In this document: one piece after another, positions 7,575-16,522 of the stretch
Layout: every line of letters begins with the position of its first letter
Position numbering within the stretch: position 1 is the first letter of the stretch
Origin: Klenkia sesuvii
Lineage (GTDB): Bacteria; Actinomycetota; Actinomycetes; Mycobacteriales; Geodermatophilaceae
Length of the DNA: 64,000 bases
Assembly: GCF_037083825.1 (NCBI RefSeq)
Contig: NZ_JBAPLU010000020.1
Location: forward strand, 1-64,000
Direction of reading: 5' to 3'
Position numbers and translations under genes: made by a program
The notes under the pieces: generated by a model
The model's input: the letters and a program-made list of their open reading frames with translations, nothing else
Told to the model about the DNA's origin: nothing
The model's database searches: none

Positions 7575-8465
7575 ATGACGCTCTCGACGTTGCTGACCGG
7601 CGGTTCGTTCTTCGAGGGCCCCCGGTGGCACCAGGGCCATTGGTGGGTCTCGGACTTCTACCGCGGCACGGTCAGCCGGGTGACGCCGTCGGGCGAGGAG
7701 ACCGTCGCCCTGGAGGTGCACACGCAGCCCTCGGGGTCGGGTCGGCTGCCCGACGGCTCGCTGGTGGTCGTCTCGATGACCGACCAGCGGGTCCTGCGGT
7801 GGGACAGCAGCACGCTGGCCACCTACGCCGCACTGGCGCCCTACTGCGGCGGGCTGCTGAACGACCTGGTGGTCGACGCCGCCGGGCACGTGTTCGTGGG
7901 CGACTTCGGCTTCGACCTCATGGGCGGCGGGGCGCCGGGCCCGGCGTCGCTCAAGCGGGTCGACCCCGACGGCACCGTCACCGTCGTCGCGGAGGACCTG
8001 CTGTTCCCCAACGGGATGGCCATCACCGGGGACGGCGGCACGCTGGTGGTCGGGGAGACCTTCGGCAACCGGTGCACCGCCTTCGACCTGGCCGCCGACG
8101 GGTCGCTGTCGAACCGCCGGGTGTGGGCGGAGTTCGGCCCGGTGCCCACCGGCGGCACCCTCGACGAGGTGCTCGGGCAGGTCGTGGTCGCCCCCGACGG
8201 CTGCACCGGCGACGCCGAGGGCCACCTGTGGGTGGCCGACGCGGTCGGCGGCCGGGCGGTGCGGGTGGCCGAGGGCGGCGAGGTGGTCGACGAGGTCCGC
8301 GCCCCCGACGGGCTGGGGGTCTACGCCTGCGCCCTGGGTGGGGACGACGGCCGCACCCTGCTGCTGTGCTGCGCGCCGGACTTCCTCGAGCACAACCGCC
8401 GCGCGGCCCGCGAGGCGGTGCTGCTCACCACCCAGGTGGAGGTCCCGCACGCCGGCCGCCCCTGA
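7575..8465 (+). CDS. SMP-30/gluconolactonase/LRE-family protein
   Basis: 296 aa beta-propeller of the senescence-marker-protein-30 family, which contains lactonases and related Ca2+-dependent hydrolases. Seen: an N-terminal FFEGPRW motif (family metal-binding Glu), PSGSGRLPDGSLVV, NDLVVDAAGHVFVGDFGF (conserved Asn-Asp), VVAEDLLFPNGMAITGDG (FPNG motif) and a late VADAVGG strand. Cytosolic, no signal peptide. Substrate uncertain; may be a sugar lactone. Followed by a hairpin shared with the convergent serine hydrolase. Confidence 0.88.
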   Translation: MTLSTLLTGGSFFEGPRWHQGHWWVSDFYRGTVSRVTPSGEETVALEVHTQPSGSGRLPDGSLVVVSMTDQRVLRWDSSTLATYAALAPYCGGLLNDLVVDAAGHVFVGDFGFDLMGGGAPGPASLKRVDPDGTVTVVAEDLLFPNGMAITGDGGTLVVGETFGNRCTAFDLAADGSLSNRRVWAEFGPVPTGGTLDEVLGQVVVAPDGCTGDAEGHLWVADAVGGRAVRVAEGGEVVDEVRAPDGLGVYACALGGDDGRTLLLCCAPDFLEHNRRAAREAVLLTTQVEVPHAGRP

Positions 8466-8483
8466 CCTGCGCCCCCCTCCCCC

Positions 8484-8551
8484 GCCGATGATCACGGACC
8501 TGTGCCACCGACACGCCGGGTCGGGGCCGCCCCAGGTCCGTGATCAACGGC
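8484..8551. terminator. Convergent-gene hairpin
   Basis: TGATCACGGACCTG (8489-8502) pairs perfectly with 8533-8546, and a CCGCCG/CGGCGG block extends the stem beyond one mismatch. The 30-nt loop is itself G/C-rich. The right arm overlaps the stop codon of the minus-strand serine hydrolase. Confidence 0.7.
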
Positions 8552-9734
8552 GGGTGGGCGGCCCGGCGGCGTCGCGGGCGGTCTGCCAGAACTCCTCGGG
8601 GCCGTCGTGCGGGCCGGTCATCACCCGCTGGGTGAGCAGGACGGCGACCAGGTCCGGCGTCGGGTCGACGTAGCCGCTCGTGCCGGTGCCGCCGACCCAG
8701 CCGAACCGGCCGGGCGTCGTCCACGGGTCGGTGACCTCGAGGGTGACCTCCAAGTTGCCGGTGGCCCAGGTCCGGCCGGGGCCGAGGAAGGCCTGCGCGG
8801 CGGCGCGCTGGCCGTCGGTGAGCCCGTCGCGGAGGACGTCGGCGGCTCGCACCCCGCCGGGCAGCGCGTCGTCGGCGACCGCGCCGAGGAAGGCGCACAC
8901 GTCCGCGGCGGTGGACACCAGCCCGCCGCCCAGGGAGGGGAACACCGGCGGCCGGGACCACACGCCGTCGGGTGGGTCGAGCACCTCGAGCCCGTCCGGG
9001 CCGGGGGTGTACTGCACGGGCAGCGGGTCGGGCGACCAGAAGCCGGTGCCGGTGAGGCCGAGCGGGCCGGTGACCCGCTCGACGAGCAGCTCGGGCAGCG
9101 ACCGGCCGGTCATCCGGGCGAGCAGGACGCCGAGCAGGTCGCTGCCGGTGTGGTAACGCCAGCCCTCCCCCGGCTGGTCGGACAGCGGCAGCGAGGACAG
9201 CCGCTGCACCCAGGTGTCGGGGTCCAGCGCCGGGGGCAGCGGGCCGGGGCTGACGCCCCGCTCCCACATCGCGTGCGCCAGCGGCGAGGTGTCCATCCGC
9301 AGGCCGGTGCCGCAGGTCATGTGCAGCAGGTCGCGCACCGTGATCGGCCGCTGCGCCGGGACGGTGTCGGTGAGCTCGGCGTCCGGGTGGCGCAGCACTC
9401 GCGGTGCGGCCAGCTCGGGCAGCCAGCGGGCCGCACCGGCGTGCAGGTCCAGGACACCGTCGGCGGCCAGCGCCAGCGCCAACAGGCCGCCGAACGGCTT
9501 GCTGAGCGAGGCCAGCCGGAACGGCGTCTGCGGGGTCACCGGGTCGTCCCCGCCGACGGCGAGCGTGCCGGCCGCGTGCACCGTCGTCGTCCTGGCCTGC
9601 CGGACGGCGACGACGGCGCCGGGGTACCGACCCTCGGCGACGTGCCGGTCGACGAGGGTGAACAGCGCGGTGGGGTCCATGCGGTGCAGACCGCCCCGGC
9701 GGGCGTCGCTCATCGCGGTCTTCGGTGTCGACAT
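8544..9734 (-). CDS. Serine hydrolase, beta-lactamase/class C-like
   Basis: 396 aa from ATG 9734; ATGs at 9713 and 9680 are also possible and no site is decisive. PF00144-type fold: SxxK nucleophile motif LASLSKPFGG (Ser76, Lys79), RDLLHMTCGTG, the WRYHTGSDLLG segment in the Y-x-N position (Tyr present, Asn replaced), and GGTGTSGY as the KTG-like element near the C-terminus. No signal peptide, so more likely a cytosolic esterase or peptidase than a secreted beta-lactamase. It lies 32 bp after the lipase gene and may be co-transcribed with it. Confidence 0.88.
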   Translation of the reverse strand: MSTPKTAMSDARRGGLHRMDPTALFTLVDRHVAEGRYPGAVVAVRQARTTTVHAAGTLAVGGDDPVTPQTPFRLASLSKPFGGLLALALAADGVLDLHAGAARWLPELAAPRVLRHPDAELTDTVPAQRPITVRDLLHMTCGTGLRMDTSPLAHAMWERGVSPGPLPPALDPDTWVQRLSSLPLSDQPGEGWRYHTGSDLLGVLLARMTGRSLPELLVERVTGPLGLTGTGFWSPDPLPVQYTPGPDGLEVLDPPDGVWSRPPVFPSLGGGLVSTAADVCAFLGAVADDALPGGVRAADVLRDGLTDGQRAAAQAFLGPGRTWATGNLEVTLEVTDPWTTPGRFGWVGGTGTSGYVDPTPDLVAVLLTQRVMTGPHDGPEEFWQTARDAAGPPTRR

Positions 9735-9766
9735 GACGCCACGTCGACACAGGGACGTCGCGCCGG

Positions 9767-10999
9767 TCAGCAGGCGGGCACCACCGGCAGCCCGCGGGAC
9801 ACCGCCCCCAGCCAGGCGCTGAACAGCGGCAGGCTCTGCGGGAGCCCGGTCACGTGCTCGGCGGGCAGCACGTCCAGCCGGGTGGTCGCGCCGGCCGCGC
9901 ACCAACTCCGGTGGAGTTCCTGCGCCTGGCCCAGGGCCACGATCTCGTCGGCGCCGGCGTGCGACTGGTAGACCGGGACGGTCGGCGCCGGGCGAGCCCC
10001 GAGGTCGTTCTCGGCGATGACCGCGGCGATGTCGGGCTCGGCGAGCAGCTGCTCCAGCGTCGACCCGTCGGCGGTGTAGTCGCCCACCGACGTGAACGCA
10101 GTGGTGAGGGTGCCTGCACCGCCGACGCACTCACTGCGCAGCTGCGCCACGACCTGGCGTCCGCGGTCGTTCAGCCGCTCGTCGAGCCGGATCGCGTCGG
10201 GGTAGGCGGCGTCCAGCCCGATGACGCCCAGCAGCCCGAAGTAGGCCGCGGGACCGCCGTCCAGGCTCTGCGCGAGCGCACCGAGGTCGGCCGGGACGCC
10301 GCCGACGGCGGCGCCGGTGACGTGCAGCTCCGGGGCGTACTGCGGCGCGAGCGAGGCCGCCCAGGCCGCGCCCCCGCCGCCCTGCGAGTAGCCCTGCAGC
10401 AGCACCGGCGAGGCGTCGGTGCTGCGTGCACCCGGGACGGCGGAGGCGGCGCGGGCCAGGTCGAGGACGGCGTGGGCCATCGACGGGCCGGTCGTGTAGG
10501 TCGGCGACCCACCGTTCAGGTAGCCGTCGTAGTCGGTGACGGCGACCGTGAAGCCCTGCGCCAGCCCGGCCGCGACCGCCGCCGACTCGTACTCGGTGCC
10601 GGCGACGAACTGCTTGCTCGGCGCGCACTGCGGCCCCAGGCCCTGCGTGCCGGGGGCGATGGTCAGCACCGTGCCGGCGCGGCTGGAGAGGGTGGGGGTG
10701 AAGACGGTGCCGGAGACGACCTGCGGGTCCCCGGTCGCCGACGTGGAGGTGTAGAGGACCGTCTGCGCGGTGAAGGGCAGCACGCCGGCCAGCGGGACGG
10801 CGGCCGGCCGGGTGCGCAGCACGGTGCCCGGCGCCCCGGTGGGTGCCGGCGGGTCGTAGAAGGGGTCGACCTGCGCGGTGGGCGCCGGGACGGCGGTGGC
10901 CGGGGTCAGGTCCCCGACCTCGGGTGCGGCCTGGGCGGGGGTGGCGCCGAGGGCGACGGTGCCGGCGGTGAGCGCGGCGAGGGCGAGGCGACGGGACAT
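9767..10999 (-). CDS. Secreted lipase (LIP/secretory lipase family)
   Basis: 410 aa with a clear Sec signal: MSRR, hydrophobic core ALAALTAGTVALGA, cleavage near AQAAP. Mature part is an alpha/beta hydrolase of the secretory-lipase family (PF03583): oxyanion-region APGTQGLGPQC, VAVTDYDGYL, nucleophile elbow LLQGYSQGG, a late DEIVALGQAQ Asp and the LPAEHVTG His region. Extracellular triglyceride or ester hydrolysis is the likely role. Cysteines around GPQCAP, RSECVGG and SWCAAG could form disulfides. Starts 65 bp from the NUDIX gene end. Confidence 0.9.
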   Translation of the reverse strand: MSRRLALAALTAGTVALGATPAQAAPEVGDLTPATAVPAPTAQVDPFYDPPAPTGAPGTVLRTRPAAVPLAGVLPFTAQTVLYTSTSATGDPQVVSGTVFTPTLSSRAGTVLTIAPGTQGLGPQCAPSKQFVAGTEYESAAVAAGLAQGFTVAVTDYDGYLNGGSPTYTTGPSMAHAVLDLARAASAVPGARSTDASPVLLQGYSQGGGGAAWAASLAPQYAPELHVTGAAVGGVPADLGALAQSLDGGPAAYFGLLGVIGLDAAYPDAIRLDERLNDRGRQVVAQLRSECVGGAGTLTTAFTSVGDYTADGSTLEQLLAEPDIAAVIAENDLGARPAPTVPVYQSHAGADEIVALGQAQELHRSWCAAGATTRLDVLPAEHVTGLPQSLPLFSAWLGAVSRGLPVVPAC

Positions 11000-11064
11000 G
11001 GGGGCGACTCCGGTGTCGGTTGTCCGTGACGGTCACCCGCACCAACGAGCGGGAGTGCTCCAGG

Positions 11065-11520
11065 TCACGCGCCGGCGAGCTCGGCCAGCCGGTCCAGGAA
11101 CGGCAGCTGGCCCTTCACCAGCTTGGTGCGCGCGGTGGGCAGGTCAAGCCACGCGGCCCGGTCGAGCTCGGGGAACGTCTGCAACCGGCCCGAGCGCGGT
11201 GGCCACTCGAGCTCGAAGGTGTTGCTGACGACCGCGTCGGCGTCCAGGTCGCCCTCGGCTGCCCAGACCGTGAGCACCTTCGAGCCGCGGACGACGCCGA
11301 GCGGGATCAGCCCGGCCGGGGCGGGGTGGCCGGTCTCCTCGGCGAACTCGCGGCGGGCGGCGGTCTCGGCGTCCTCCTCCTCGCCGTGCTCGCCCTTGGG
11401 GATCGACCAGGCGTGGTCGTCCTTGCGGGCCCAGAACGGCCCACCCATGTGGCCCAGCAGCACCTGCAGCTGGGGCGTCCGGCGGAACAGCAGGATCCCG
11501 GCACTGCGGCGAGGAGGCAC
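11065..11520 (-). CDS. NUDIX hydrolase
   Basis: 151 aa. Complete Nudix box: GEHGEEEDAETAARREFAEETGH fits GX5EX7REUXEEXGU, with the catalytic Glu pair binding Mg2+. The N-terminus SAGILLFRR and the WSIPKGE preceding the box place it among small NUDIX proteins annotated as NTP pyrophosphohydrolases. Substrate unknown. Divergent from the alpha/beta hydrolase with 50 bp between starts. Confidence 0.92.
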   Translation of the reverse strand: MPPRRSAGILLFRRTPQLQVLLGHMGGPFWARKDDHAWSIPKGEHGEEEDAETAARREFAEETGHPAPAGLIPLGVVRGSKVLTVWAAEGDLDADAVVSNTFELEWPPRSGRLQTFPELDRAAWLDLPTARTKLVKGQLPFLDRLAELAGA

Positions 11521-11570
11521 GCGTCCATCCTCACCGATGAGTCCGGAACCGCCCTACGGTCTCCCCCACC

Positions 11571-12386
11571 ATGACCCACCCGACCACGCACACCCTCGAC
11601 GCCCCCGGCGCGACGCTCTCCTACGAGGTCCACGGCAGCGGGCCGGTGCTGCTCATGGTCGGGCACCCCATGACCGCCGACGGGTTCCGCGCGCTGGCCG
11701 ACCAGTTCCCCGACCGCACCGTCGTGCTGCACGACCCGCGCGGCACCGGGGGCAGCCCGATGCCCGATCCGACGCAGCCCCCCGACGTCGACGTGCTGGC
11801 CGAGGACCTGTCCCGCGTGCTCGCCGCGGTGGGTCAGGGCCCGGCCGACGTGTTCGGCTCCAGCGGCGGCGCGATCACCGCGCTGGCCCTGGCCGCGGCC
11901 CACCCCGACCAGGTGCGCACGGTGGTCGCGCACGAGCCGCCGCTGGTCGAGCACCTGGCCGACGCCGACGCCGTCCGCGCGCAGCTGGCCGAGGTCGCCG
12001 CCACCCACCGCGAGCACGGCGCGGGCGCGGCGATGGGTGCCTTCGCCGCGGTCGCCGGGTTCGCGTTGCCCGAGCCCGCCCCCGACGCACCCCCGCCACC
12101 GGCGCCCTCGGAGGCCGACCAGCGCGCGATGGCCCGCATGCTGCTGGGCATCGAGAGCGTGTGCACCTACCGGCTCGACGCCGCCGCGCTGCCTCCCGGC
12201 CGGGTGCGCATCGGGGTCGGGGCGTGGTCGGGCGAGCAGGTCCTCACCGGGCGCACGTCACGCGCGGAGGCGGCACACGTGGGCGTCCCGCTGGTCGAGT
12301 TCCCCGGCGGGCACGGCGGCTTCGTCACCGAGCAGGGCGGCGACGCCGTGGCCTTCGCCGCCGTGCTGCGGGGTCTGCTGGAGTGA
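11571..12386 (+). CDS. Alpha/beta-fold hydrolase
   Basis: 271 aa. HG motif is replaced by VGHPMTADGF near the oxyanion hole, then LHDPRGTGGS, nucleophile elbow VFGSSGGAITAL (Ser in GxSxG), VAHEPP after the following strand, and a C-terminal FPGGHGGFVT carrying the catalytic His. Cytosolic, no leader. Substrate unassigned. Its TGA directly abuts the stop codon of the convergent gene, forming TGATCA, with no room for a separate terminator. Confidence 0.88.
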   Translation: MTHPTTHTLDAPGATLSYEVHGSGPVLLMVGHPMTADGFRALADQFPDRTVVLHDPRGTGGSPMPDPTQPPDVDVLAEDLSRVLAAVGQGPADVFGSSGGAITALALAAAHPDQVRTVVAHEPPLVEHLADADAVRAQLAEVAATHREHGAGAAMGAFAAVAGFALPEPAPDAPPPPAPSEADQRAMARMLLGIESVCTYRLDAAALPPGRVRIGVGAWSGEQVLTGRTSRAEAAHVGVPLVEFPGGHGGFVTEQGGDAVAFAAVLRGLLE

Positions 12387-13379
12387 TCAGCCGGCGGGCT
12401 GCCAGCCCAGGGCAGGACCGAGCCGGGTGGCCGTGTCGGTGAGGATCTGCACGTAGTCCTCGTGGTCGAAGCTGAACGGCAGCGCGAACGCGACCTCGGT
12501 GACCTGCCGGAAGCCGGCGTGGGCGTGCAGCTGCTCGGCGATCTGCTCCGACGTCCCCACGAGGTCGGGGGCGAACAACAACTTGCCCGGGCCCTGCGGC
12601 TCGCGGGTGCGCGGCAGCCGGGCGGCGGCGTAGGCGGCGTACTTCTCGCGCTGCGCGGCGGTGGCGGTGTCGGTCGGGACGACGACCAGCCCCTGGGACA
12701 CCCGCCCGTCGGGGTTCCGGTCGAGGTAGGCAGCGATCTGCTCGCCCTGGATGGCGGCGAAGTCGGTGCCGGTCGCCCCGGTGACGACGCTGGAGGTCAG
12801 CAGGTTCAGGCCCTGCTCGGCGGCCCAGGTGGCCGAGCGCAGGCTGCCCGCGCCGTACCAGACCCGTTCCCGCAGACCAGGGCTGTGCGGCTGCACCCGG
12901 TCGGAGAACACCTCGATGCCCTGGGTGCCGGCCGTCGCCACCGGCTCACCCCCCACCGCGCGCAGGAAGCGGTCGACGCGGGTGTAGCTGAAGTCCTCGA
13001 CGTCGGCGGTGTCGGGGTAGAGCACGTCCTTGACGTCGTCCCAGCGCATGGGCGGGCCGACGCTGATGCCGGGGTTGACCCGCCCGCCGCTCAGCAGGTC
13101 GACGGTGGCGAGGTCCTCGGCCAGCCGCAGCGGGTTCTCCCACGCCAGCGGGGTGACCGCCGTCCCCAGCTCGATGCGGGAGGTGCGCTGCGACGCCGCG
13201 GCCATGATCGCGACGGGTGAGGAGACGCCGTGCTGCAGGTGCCGGTGCCGCAGCCACGCCGAGTCGAAGCCGAGGTCCTCCCCCAGCTGGATCTGGGTGA
13301 GCAGGGCCTCCATGCCCGGGCGCGGGTCGTCGCCGTCGAAGGTCCCGATGGTGAGGAAGCCGAGCTTGCGCAGGGGCAC
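12387..13379 (-). CDS. LLM-class flavin-dependent oxidoreductase (second)
   Basis: 330 aa from GTG 13379; family members begin at about this point (LRKLGFLTIGTFDG). GTG 13394 is possible. Luciferase-like TIM barrel: GEDLGFDSAWLRHRHLQ, RIELGTAVTPLAWENPLRLAEDLATVD, SGGRVNPGISVGPP, and VWYGAGSLRSATWAAEQGLN. It belongs to a different LLM subgroup from the 5297-6286 enzyme, so the two are not recent duplicates. Substrate unknown. The upstream 300 bp contain several inverted repeats. Confidence 0.88.
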   Translation of the reverse strand: MPLRKLGFLTIGTFDGDDPRPGMEALLTQIQLGEDLGFDSAWLRHRHLQHGVSSPVAIMAAASQRTSRIELGTAVTPLAWENPLRLAEDLATVDLLSGGRVNPGISVGPPMRWDDVKDVLYPDTADVEDFSYTRVDRFLRAVGGEPVATAGTQGIEVFSDRVQPHSPGLRERVWYGAGSLRSATWAAEQGLNLLTSSVVTGATGTDFAAIQGEQIAAYLDRNPDGRVSQGLVVVPTDTATAAQREKYAAYAAARLPRTREPQGPGKLLFAPDLVGTSEQIAEQLHAHAGFRQVTEVAFALPFSFDHEDYVQILTDTATRLGPALGWQPAG

Positions 13380-13444
13380 GTCAGCGGTGGGCACGCCGGG
13401 TGAACCCCGGAGGGGCGCAGTGCCTTCCCGGGGTCCGCCGCGCC

Positions 13445-13498
13445 GAGTGGCGGCTGAGGGTCCCAGATCGGCGCGACCTGGACCCTGAGACGCCACTC
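13445..13498. repeat. Dispersed palindromic element, copy 1
   Basis: 19-nt arms (13445-13463 and 13480-13498) of pattern GAGTGGCGnnnGAGGGTyC and its near complement, with a 16-nt loop. The same arms and the same loop length recur at 57548-57601, so this is a repeated element rather than a chance hairpin. Confidence 0.8.
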
Positions 13499-13570
13499 GA
13501 CCGCATTCGGGGTCTCGGCCTCCCGGCGCCCCCGGCCACCCGGCCTCCCCCGGCGCCCCCGGCCACCCCC

Positions 13571-13631
13571 GGCATGGGAGCCCCTGCACCCGGCCACGGG
13601 CCCCATCACCGGGTGCATGGGCTCCCATGCC
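13571..13631. repeat. 23-bp-arm inverted repeat
   Basis: Arms 13571-13593 and 13609-13631 match at 22 of 23 positions around a 15-nt loop. Located 69 bp downstream of the glucosidase stop codon, so it may serve as its terminator, although arms this long are more than a terminator needs. Confidence 0.8.
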
Positions 13632-13700
13632 AGCTTCGGGGCGGGGCGGGGCGGGCGGCGGGGCGGGCGCGGGCGGGCGGCGGGCGGCGCGGGCGGGGCG

Positions 13701-16490
13701 TCAGCTCCAGCGGGGGTCGGGGGGCAGCCGGGGGTTGAGGAGGTGGGCGACCAGCGCCGTCCAGCCGGTCTGGTGGGTGGCGCCCAGGCCCTCGCCGGTG
13801 TCGCCGTCGAAGAACTCGCTGAACGTCGGGTGCTCGCGCCACAGCGGGGAGTCCGAGGACTCGATGCGGTCGCCGTCGGCGGGGCGTTTGCCGTCGACCG
13901 GGCGGAACAAGGCGGTCAGCCCGTTGTCGATGAGGTCGGCGGCGTCGACCAGCGTGCACTGGTTGCCCGAGCCGGTGGGCAGCTCGATGGTGAACGAGTC
14001 GCCGTAGAACCGGCCCAGCGTGCGCAGCTTGTCGGCCAGCAGCACGTTCACCGGGAACCAGACCGGCCCGCGCCAGTTGGAGTTGCCGCCGAACAGCGCG
14101 GTGCGCGACTCCCCCGGCTCGTACTCGATGCGGGCGTCGCGGCCACCGACCTTGGCGATGACCTCACCGGTGGACTTCGACAGCGACCGGATGCCGAACG
14201 GGGACAGGAACTCCTCGGTGTCGAACATCCGGGTCAGGATGCGGCGCAGCCGGTCCTTGTCCACCAGCGAGAGCAGCATCTTGCGGCCGTCGGGGGCCGA
14301 GCGGCTGCGCAGCGGGGCGACCAGCTCGGGACGGCGACGCTGCAGCCAGCGCAGCCGTTCGGTGACGTCGGGGACCTCGTGGGTGATCCAGTGCGGCACC
14401 TCGGTCACGCCCAGGATGGGCAGCAGGCCGACCATCGAGCGCACCCTCAGCGGCTGGCCCTCGCCGTCGGGGGCCACGAGGACGTCGTAGAAGAAGCCGT
14501 CCTCCTCGTCCCACAGCGACACCTCGTTGGAGCCGAAGGCGTTCATGGCCTCGGCGATCGACAGGAAGTGCTCGAGGAACTTCGTCGCCGTCCCGTCCCA
14601 GGCCTTGTCGTACCGCGACAGCTCCAGGGCGATCTTGAACATCTGCTGGCAGTAGAACGCCATCCAGCTCGTGGCGTCGCTCTGCTCCAACCGGTACCCC
14701 GGGGGCAGCGGCGCGGAGCGGTCGAACAGCGCGATGTTGTCCATCCCGAGGAAGCCGCCCTCGAAGACGTTGGACCCGTCGGCGTCCTTGCGGTTGACCC
14801 ACCAGGAGAAGTTGAGCAGCAGCTTGGTGAACACCCGCACGAGGAACTCGCGGTCGCGGTAGCCGTCGATGCGGTAGACGTGCCAGGCGGCCCAGGCGTG
14901 CACCGGCGGGTTCACGTCGCCGAAGGCCCACTCGTAGGCCGGCAGCTGGCCGTTGGGGTGCATGGCCCACTCGCGGCACATGAGCACGAGCTGCTCCTTG
15001 GCGAAGTCGGGGTCGACGTGCGCCAGGGGGATGGTGTGGAAGGCGGTGTCCCAGGCGGCGAACCAGGGGTACTCCCACTCGTCGGGCATCGAGATCACGT
15101 CGGCCAGTGCGACGTGCCGCCACGTGGTGTTCCGCCGTCCCTTCTTCGCCCGGTCGGCGGGCGCGGGGATGTCGGGGTCGCCGTCGAGCCACTGCGAGAC
15201 GTCGAAGCGGTACAGCTGCTTGGTCCACAGCAGGCCGGCGTAGGCGCGGCGGGCGACATGCCGGTCCTCGTCGGACAGGCCGGGGTGGATGACGGTGGCG
15301 TAGAAGGCGTCGGCCTCGGCGCGGCGGTCGGTGACGGTGGCGTCGAAGGACTCGCCGAACATGCCGTCGTAGGGCTCGTCGGTGGTCAGCCGCAGCTTGA
15401 CGGTGACGGTCTCACCCGGGCCGACTGAGTCCCAGCGGTACCAGAACGCGGCCTTGGTGCCCGAGTCGCTGGGGTTGATGCCGCTCTTGTCGCCGTGCAC
15501 GACGCGGCGGTTGACGCCGTCCTTGGGGTACTTGCTGTCGTTGCGGGAGGCGCCGAACAGCGTGACCTTGTCGGTCTCGTTGTCGCAGCACAGCACCTTC
15601 GGTGCGCCCTCGGCGGCCAGCCAGTACCGGCCGAGGAAGCCGTGCTCGGCCTCGACGGCCTCCAGCCCGGACGCCGTCAGCGTGGGCGCCAGCAGCTGGG
15701 TGAGGTGGCCCTGGCGCTTGTCCCCGCCCCAGGACCAGGTGTTGCGGAACCAGACCTGCGGCAGCAGGTGCAGCGGGGCGGGGTCGGGCCCGTGGTTGGT
15801 GGCGGTGACGGTGATGCAGATGTCGTCGTGGTCGGCCTTGGCGTAGGTGACCTGGACGTCGAAGAAGCGGTCCTCGTCGAGGACGCCGGTGTCGGCGAGC
15901 TCGTACTCCCGCTCCATGCGCGAGCGCTTCCTGTTCTCCTCCCGCAGCTTCGCGTAGGGGTACTCGGCCTGCGGGTAGCGGTAGAGCCACTGCACCCACG
16001 AGTGGGTGGGCGTGCCGTCGACGGCCCACCAGTGCTCCTTGGCGTCCTCGCCGTGGTTGCCCTCGTCGTTGGTCAGGCCGAACAGCCGCTCCTTGAGGAT
16101 CGGGTCCTTGCCGTTCCAGAGCGCGACCGAGAAGTTGAGGAAGCCGTAGCGGTCGCAGAACCCGCCGAGGCCGTCCTCACCCCACCGGTAGGCGCGGGCC
16201 ACCGCGTGGTCGAACGGGAACCCTGCCCAGGCGTCGCCGTCGGCGGAGTAGTCCTCGCGGACCGTGCCCCACTGCCGGCCGGCCAGGTAGGGGCCCCACA
16301 TGCGCCACGGCGAGTTCTGGTCGGTGGACTCGGCCAGCCGGGCGTGCTCGGCGCTGCGCGGGTCGACGGCGTCCTGCGGCCCCGGCGGCGGGGCCACCGG
16401 GATGTCCTTGACGCTGGGGACACGGGGGCGGGTCGGTGGCACCGGGACACGGTGCCACGTCCGGGACGACGGTCCTACGACCGACGCCAC
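13701..16490 (-). CDS. Large MGH1/GH63-like glucosidase
   Basis: 929 aa. Middle and C-terminal regions form an (alpha/alpha)6 glycosidase of the MGH1/GH63 type: WDTAFHTIPLAHVDPDFAKEQL, GQLPAYEWAFGDVNPPVHAW, GGFLGMDNIALFDRS, LWDEEDGFFYDVL, and a late NSNWRGPVWFPVNVLL motif. The N-terminal about 400 residues are beta-rich (TNDEGNHGEDAKEHWWA, PLHLLPQVWFRNTWSW). No signal peptide, so intracellular. Clan members act on mannosylglycerate, alpha-glucans or glycan glucose. GTG codons at residues 17 and 32 are alternative starts. 32 bp downstream of a GGDEF gene and possibly its operon partner. Confidence 0.9.
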   Translation of the reverse strand: MASVVGPSSRTWHRVPVPPTRPRVPSVKDIPVAPPPGPQDAVDPRSAEHARLAESTDQNSPWRMWGPYLAGRQWGTVREDYSADGDAWAGFPFDHAVARAYRWGEDGLGGFCDRYGFLNFSVALWNGKDPILKERLFGLTNDEGNHGEDAKEHWWAVDGTPTHSWVQWLYRYPQAEYPYAKLREENRKRSRMEREYELADTGVLDEDRFFDVQVTYAKADHDDICITVTATNHGPDPAPLHLLPQVWFRNTWSWGGDKRQGHLTQLLAPTLTASGLEAVEAEHGFLGRYWLAAEGAPKVLCCDNETDKVTLFGASRNDSKYPKDGVNRRVVHGDKSGINPSDSGTKAAFWYRWDSVGPGETVTVKLRLTTDEPYDGMFGESFDATVTDRRAEADAFYATVIHPGLSDEDRHVARRAYAGLLWTKQLYRFDVSQWLDGDPDIPAPADRAKKGRRNTTWRHVALADVISMPDEWEYPWFAAWDTAFHTIPLAHVDPDFAKEQLVLMCREWAMHPNGQLPAYEWAFGDVNPPVHAWAAWHVYRIDGYRDREFLVRVFTKLLLNFSWWVNRKDADGSNVFEGGFLGMDNIALFDRSAPLPPGYRLEQSDATSWMAFYCQQMFKIALELSRYDKAWDGTATKFLEHFLSIAEAMNAFGSNEVSLWDEEDGFFYDVLVAPDGEGQPLRVRSMVGLLPILGVTEVPHWITHEVPDVTERLRWLQRRRPELVAPLRSRSAPDGRKMLLSLVDKDRLRRILTRMFDTEEFLSPFGIRSLSKSTGEVIAKVGGRDARIEYEPGESRTALFGGNSNWRGPVWFPVNVLLADKLRTLGRFYGDSFTIELPTGSGNQCTLVDAADLIDNGLTALFRPVDGKRPADGDRIESSDSPLWREHPTFSEFFDGDTGEGLGATHQTGWTALVAHLLNPRLPPDPRWS

Positions 16491-16522
16491 CCCGACGTCC
16501 GGACGACGGGGCCAGGACCGCC

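Larger units (their letters stand above)
13407..13700. repeat. Gene-free patch rich in inverted repeats
   Basis: No plausible gene on either strand. It holds three palindromic elements in a row: one with ACCCCGG/CCGGGGT arms near 13407-13438, the dispersed 54-bp element at 13445-13498, and a 23-bp-arm hairpin at 13571-13631. A homopurine G/C run from about 13635 to 13697 follows. It separates the start of the LLM gene from the 3' end of the glucosidase gene. Confidence 0.6.

Noticed and set aside
12381..12390. Possible read-through at abutting TGATCA stop codons of two convergent genes
   Set aside because: Simply the end of two convergent genes packed tightly; no evidence of function.
5297..13379. 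Two LLM oxidoreductase genes as a duplication
   Set aside because: Sequence motifs belong to different LLM subgroups, so not recent copies.
13617..15428. 603-aa open frame on the plus strand
   Set aside because: It lies antisense to the glucosidase gene, has no recognisable domain and is one of the long GC-rich shadow frames.
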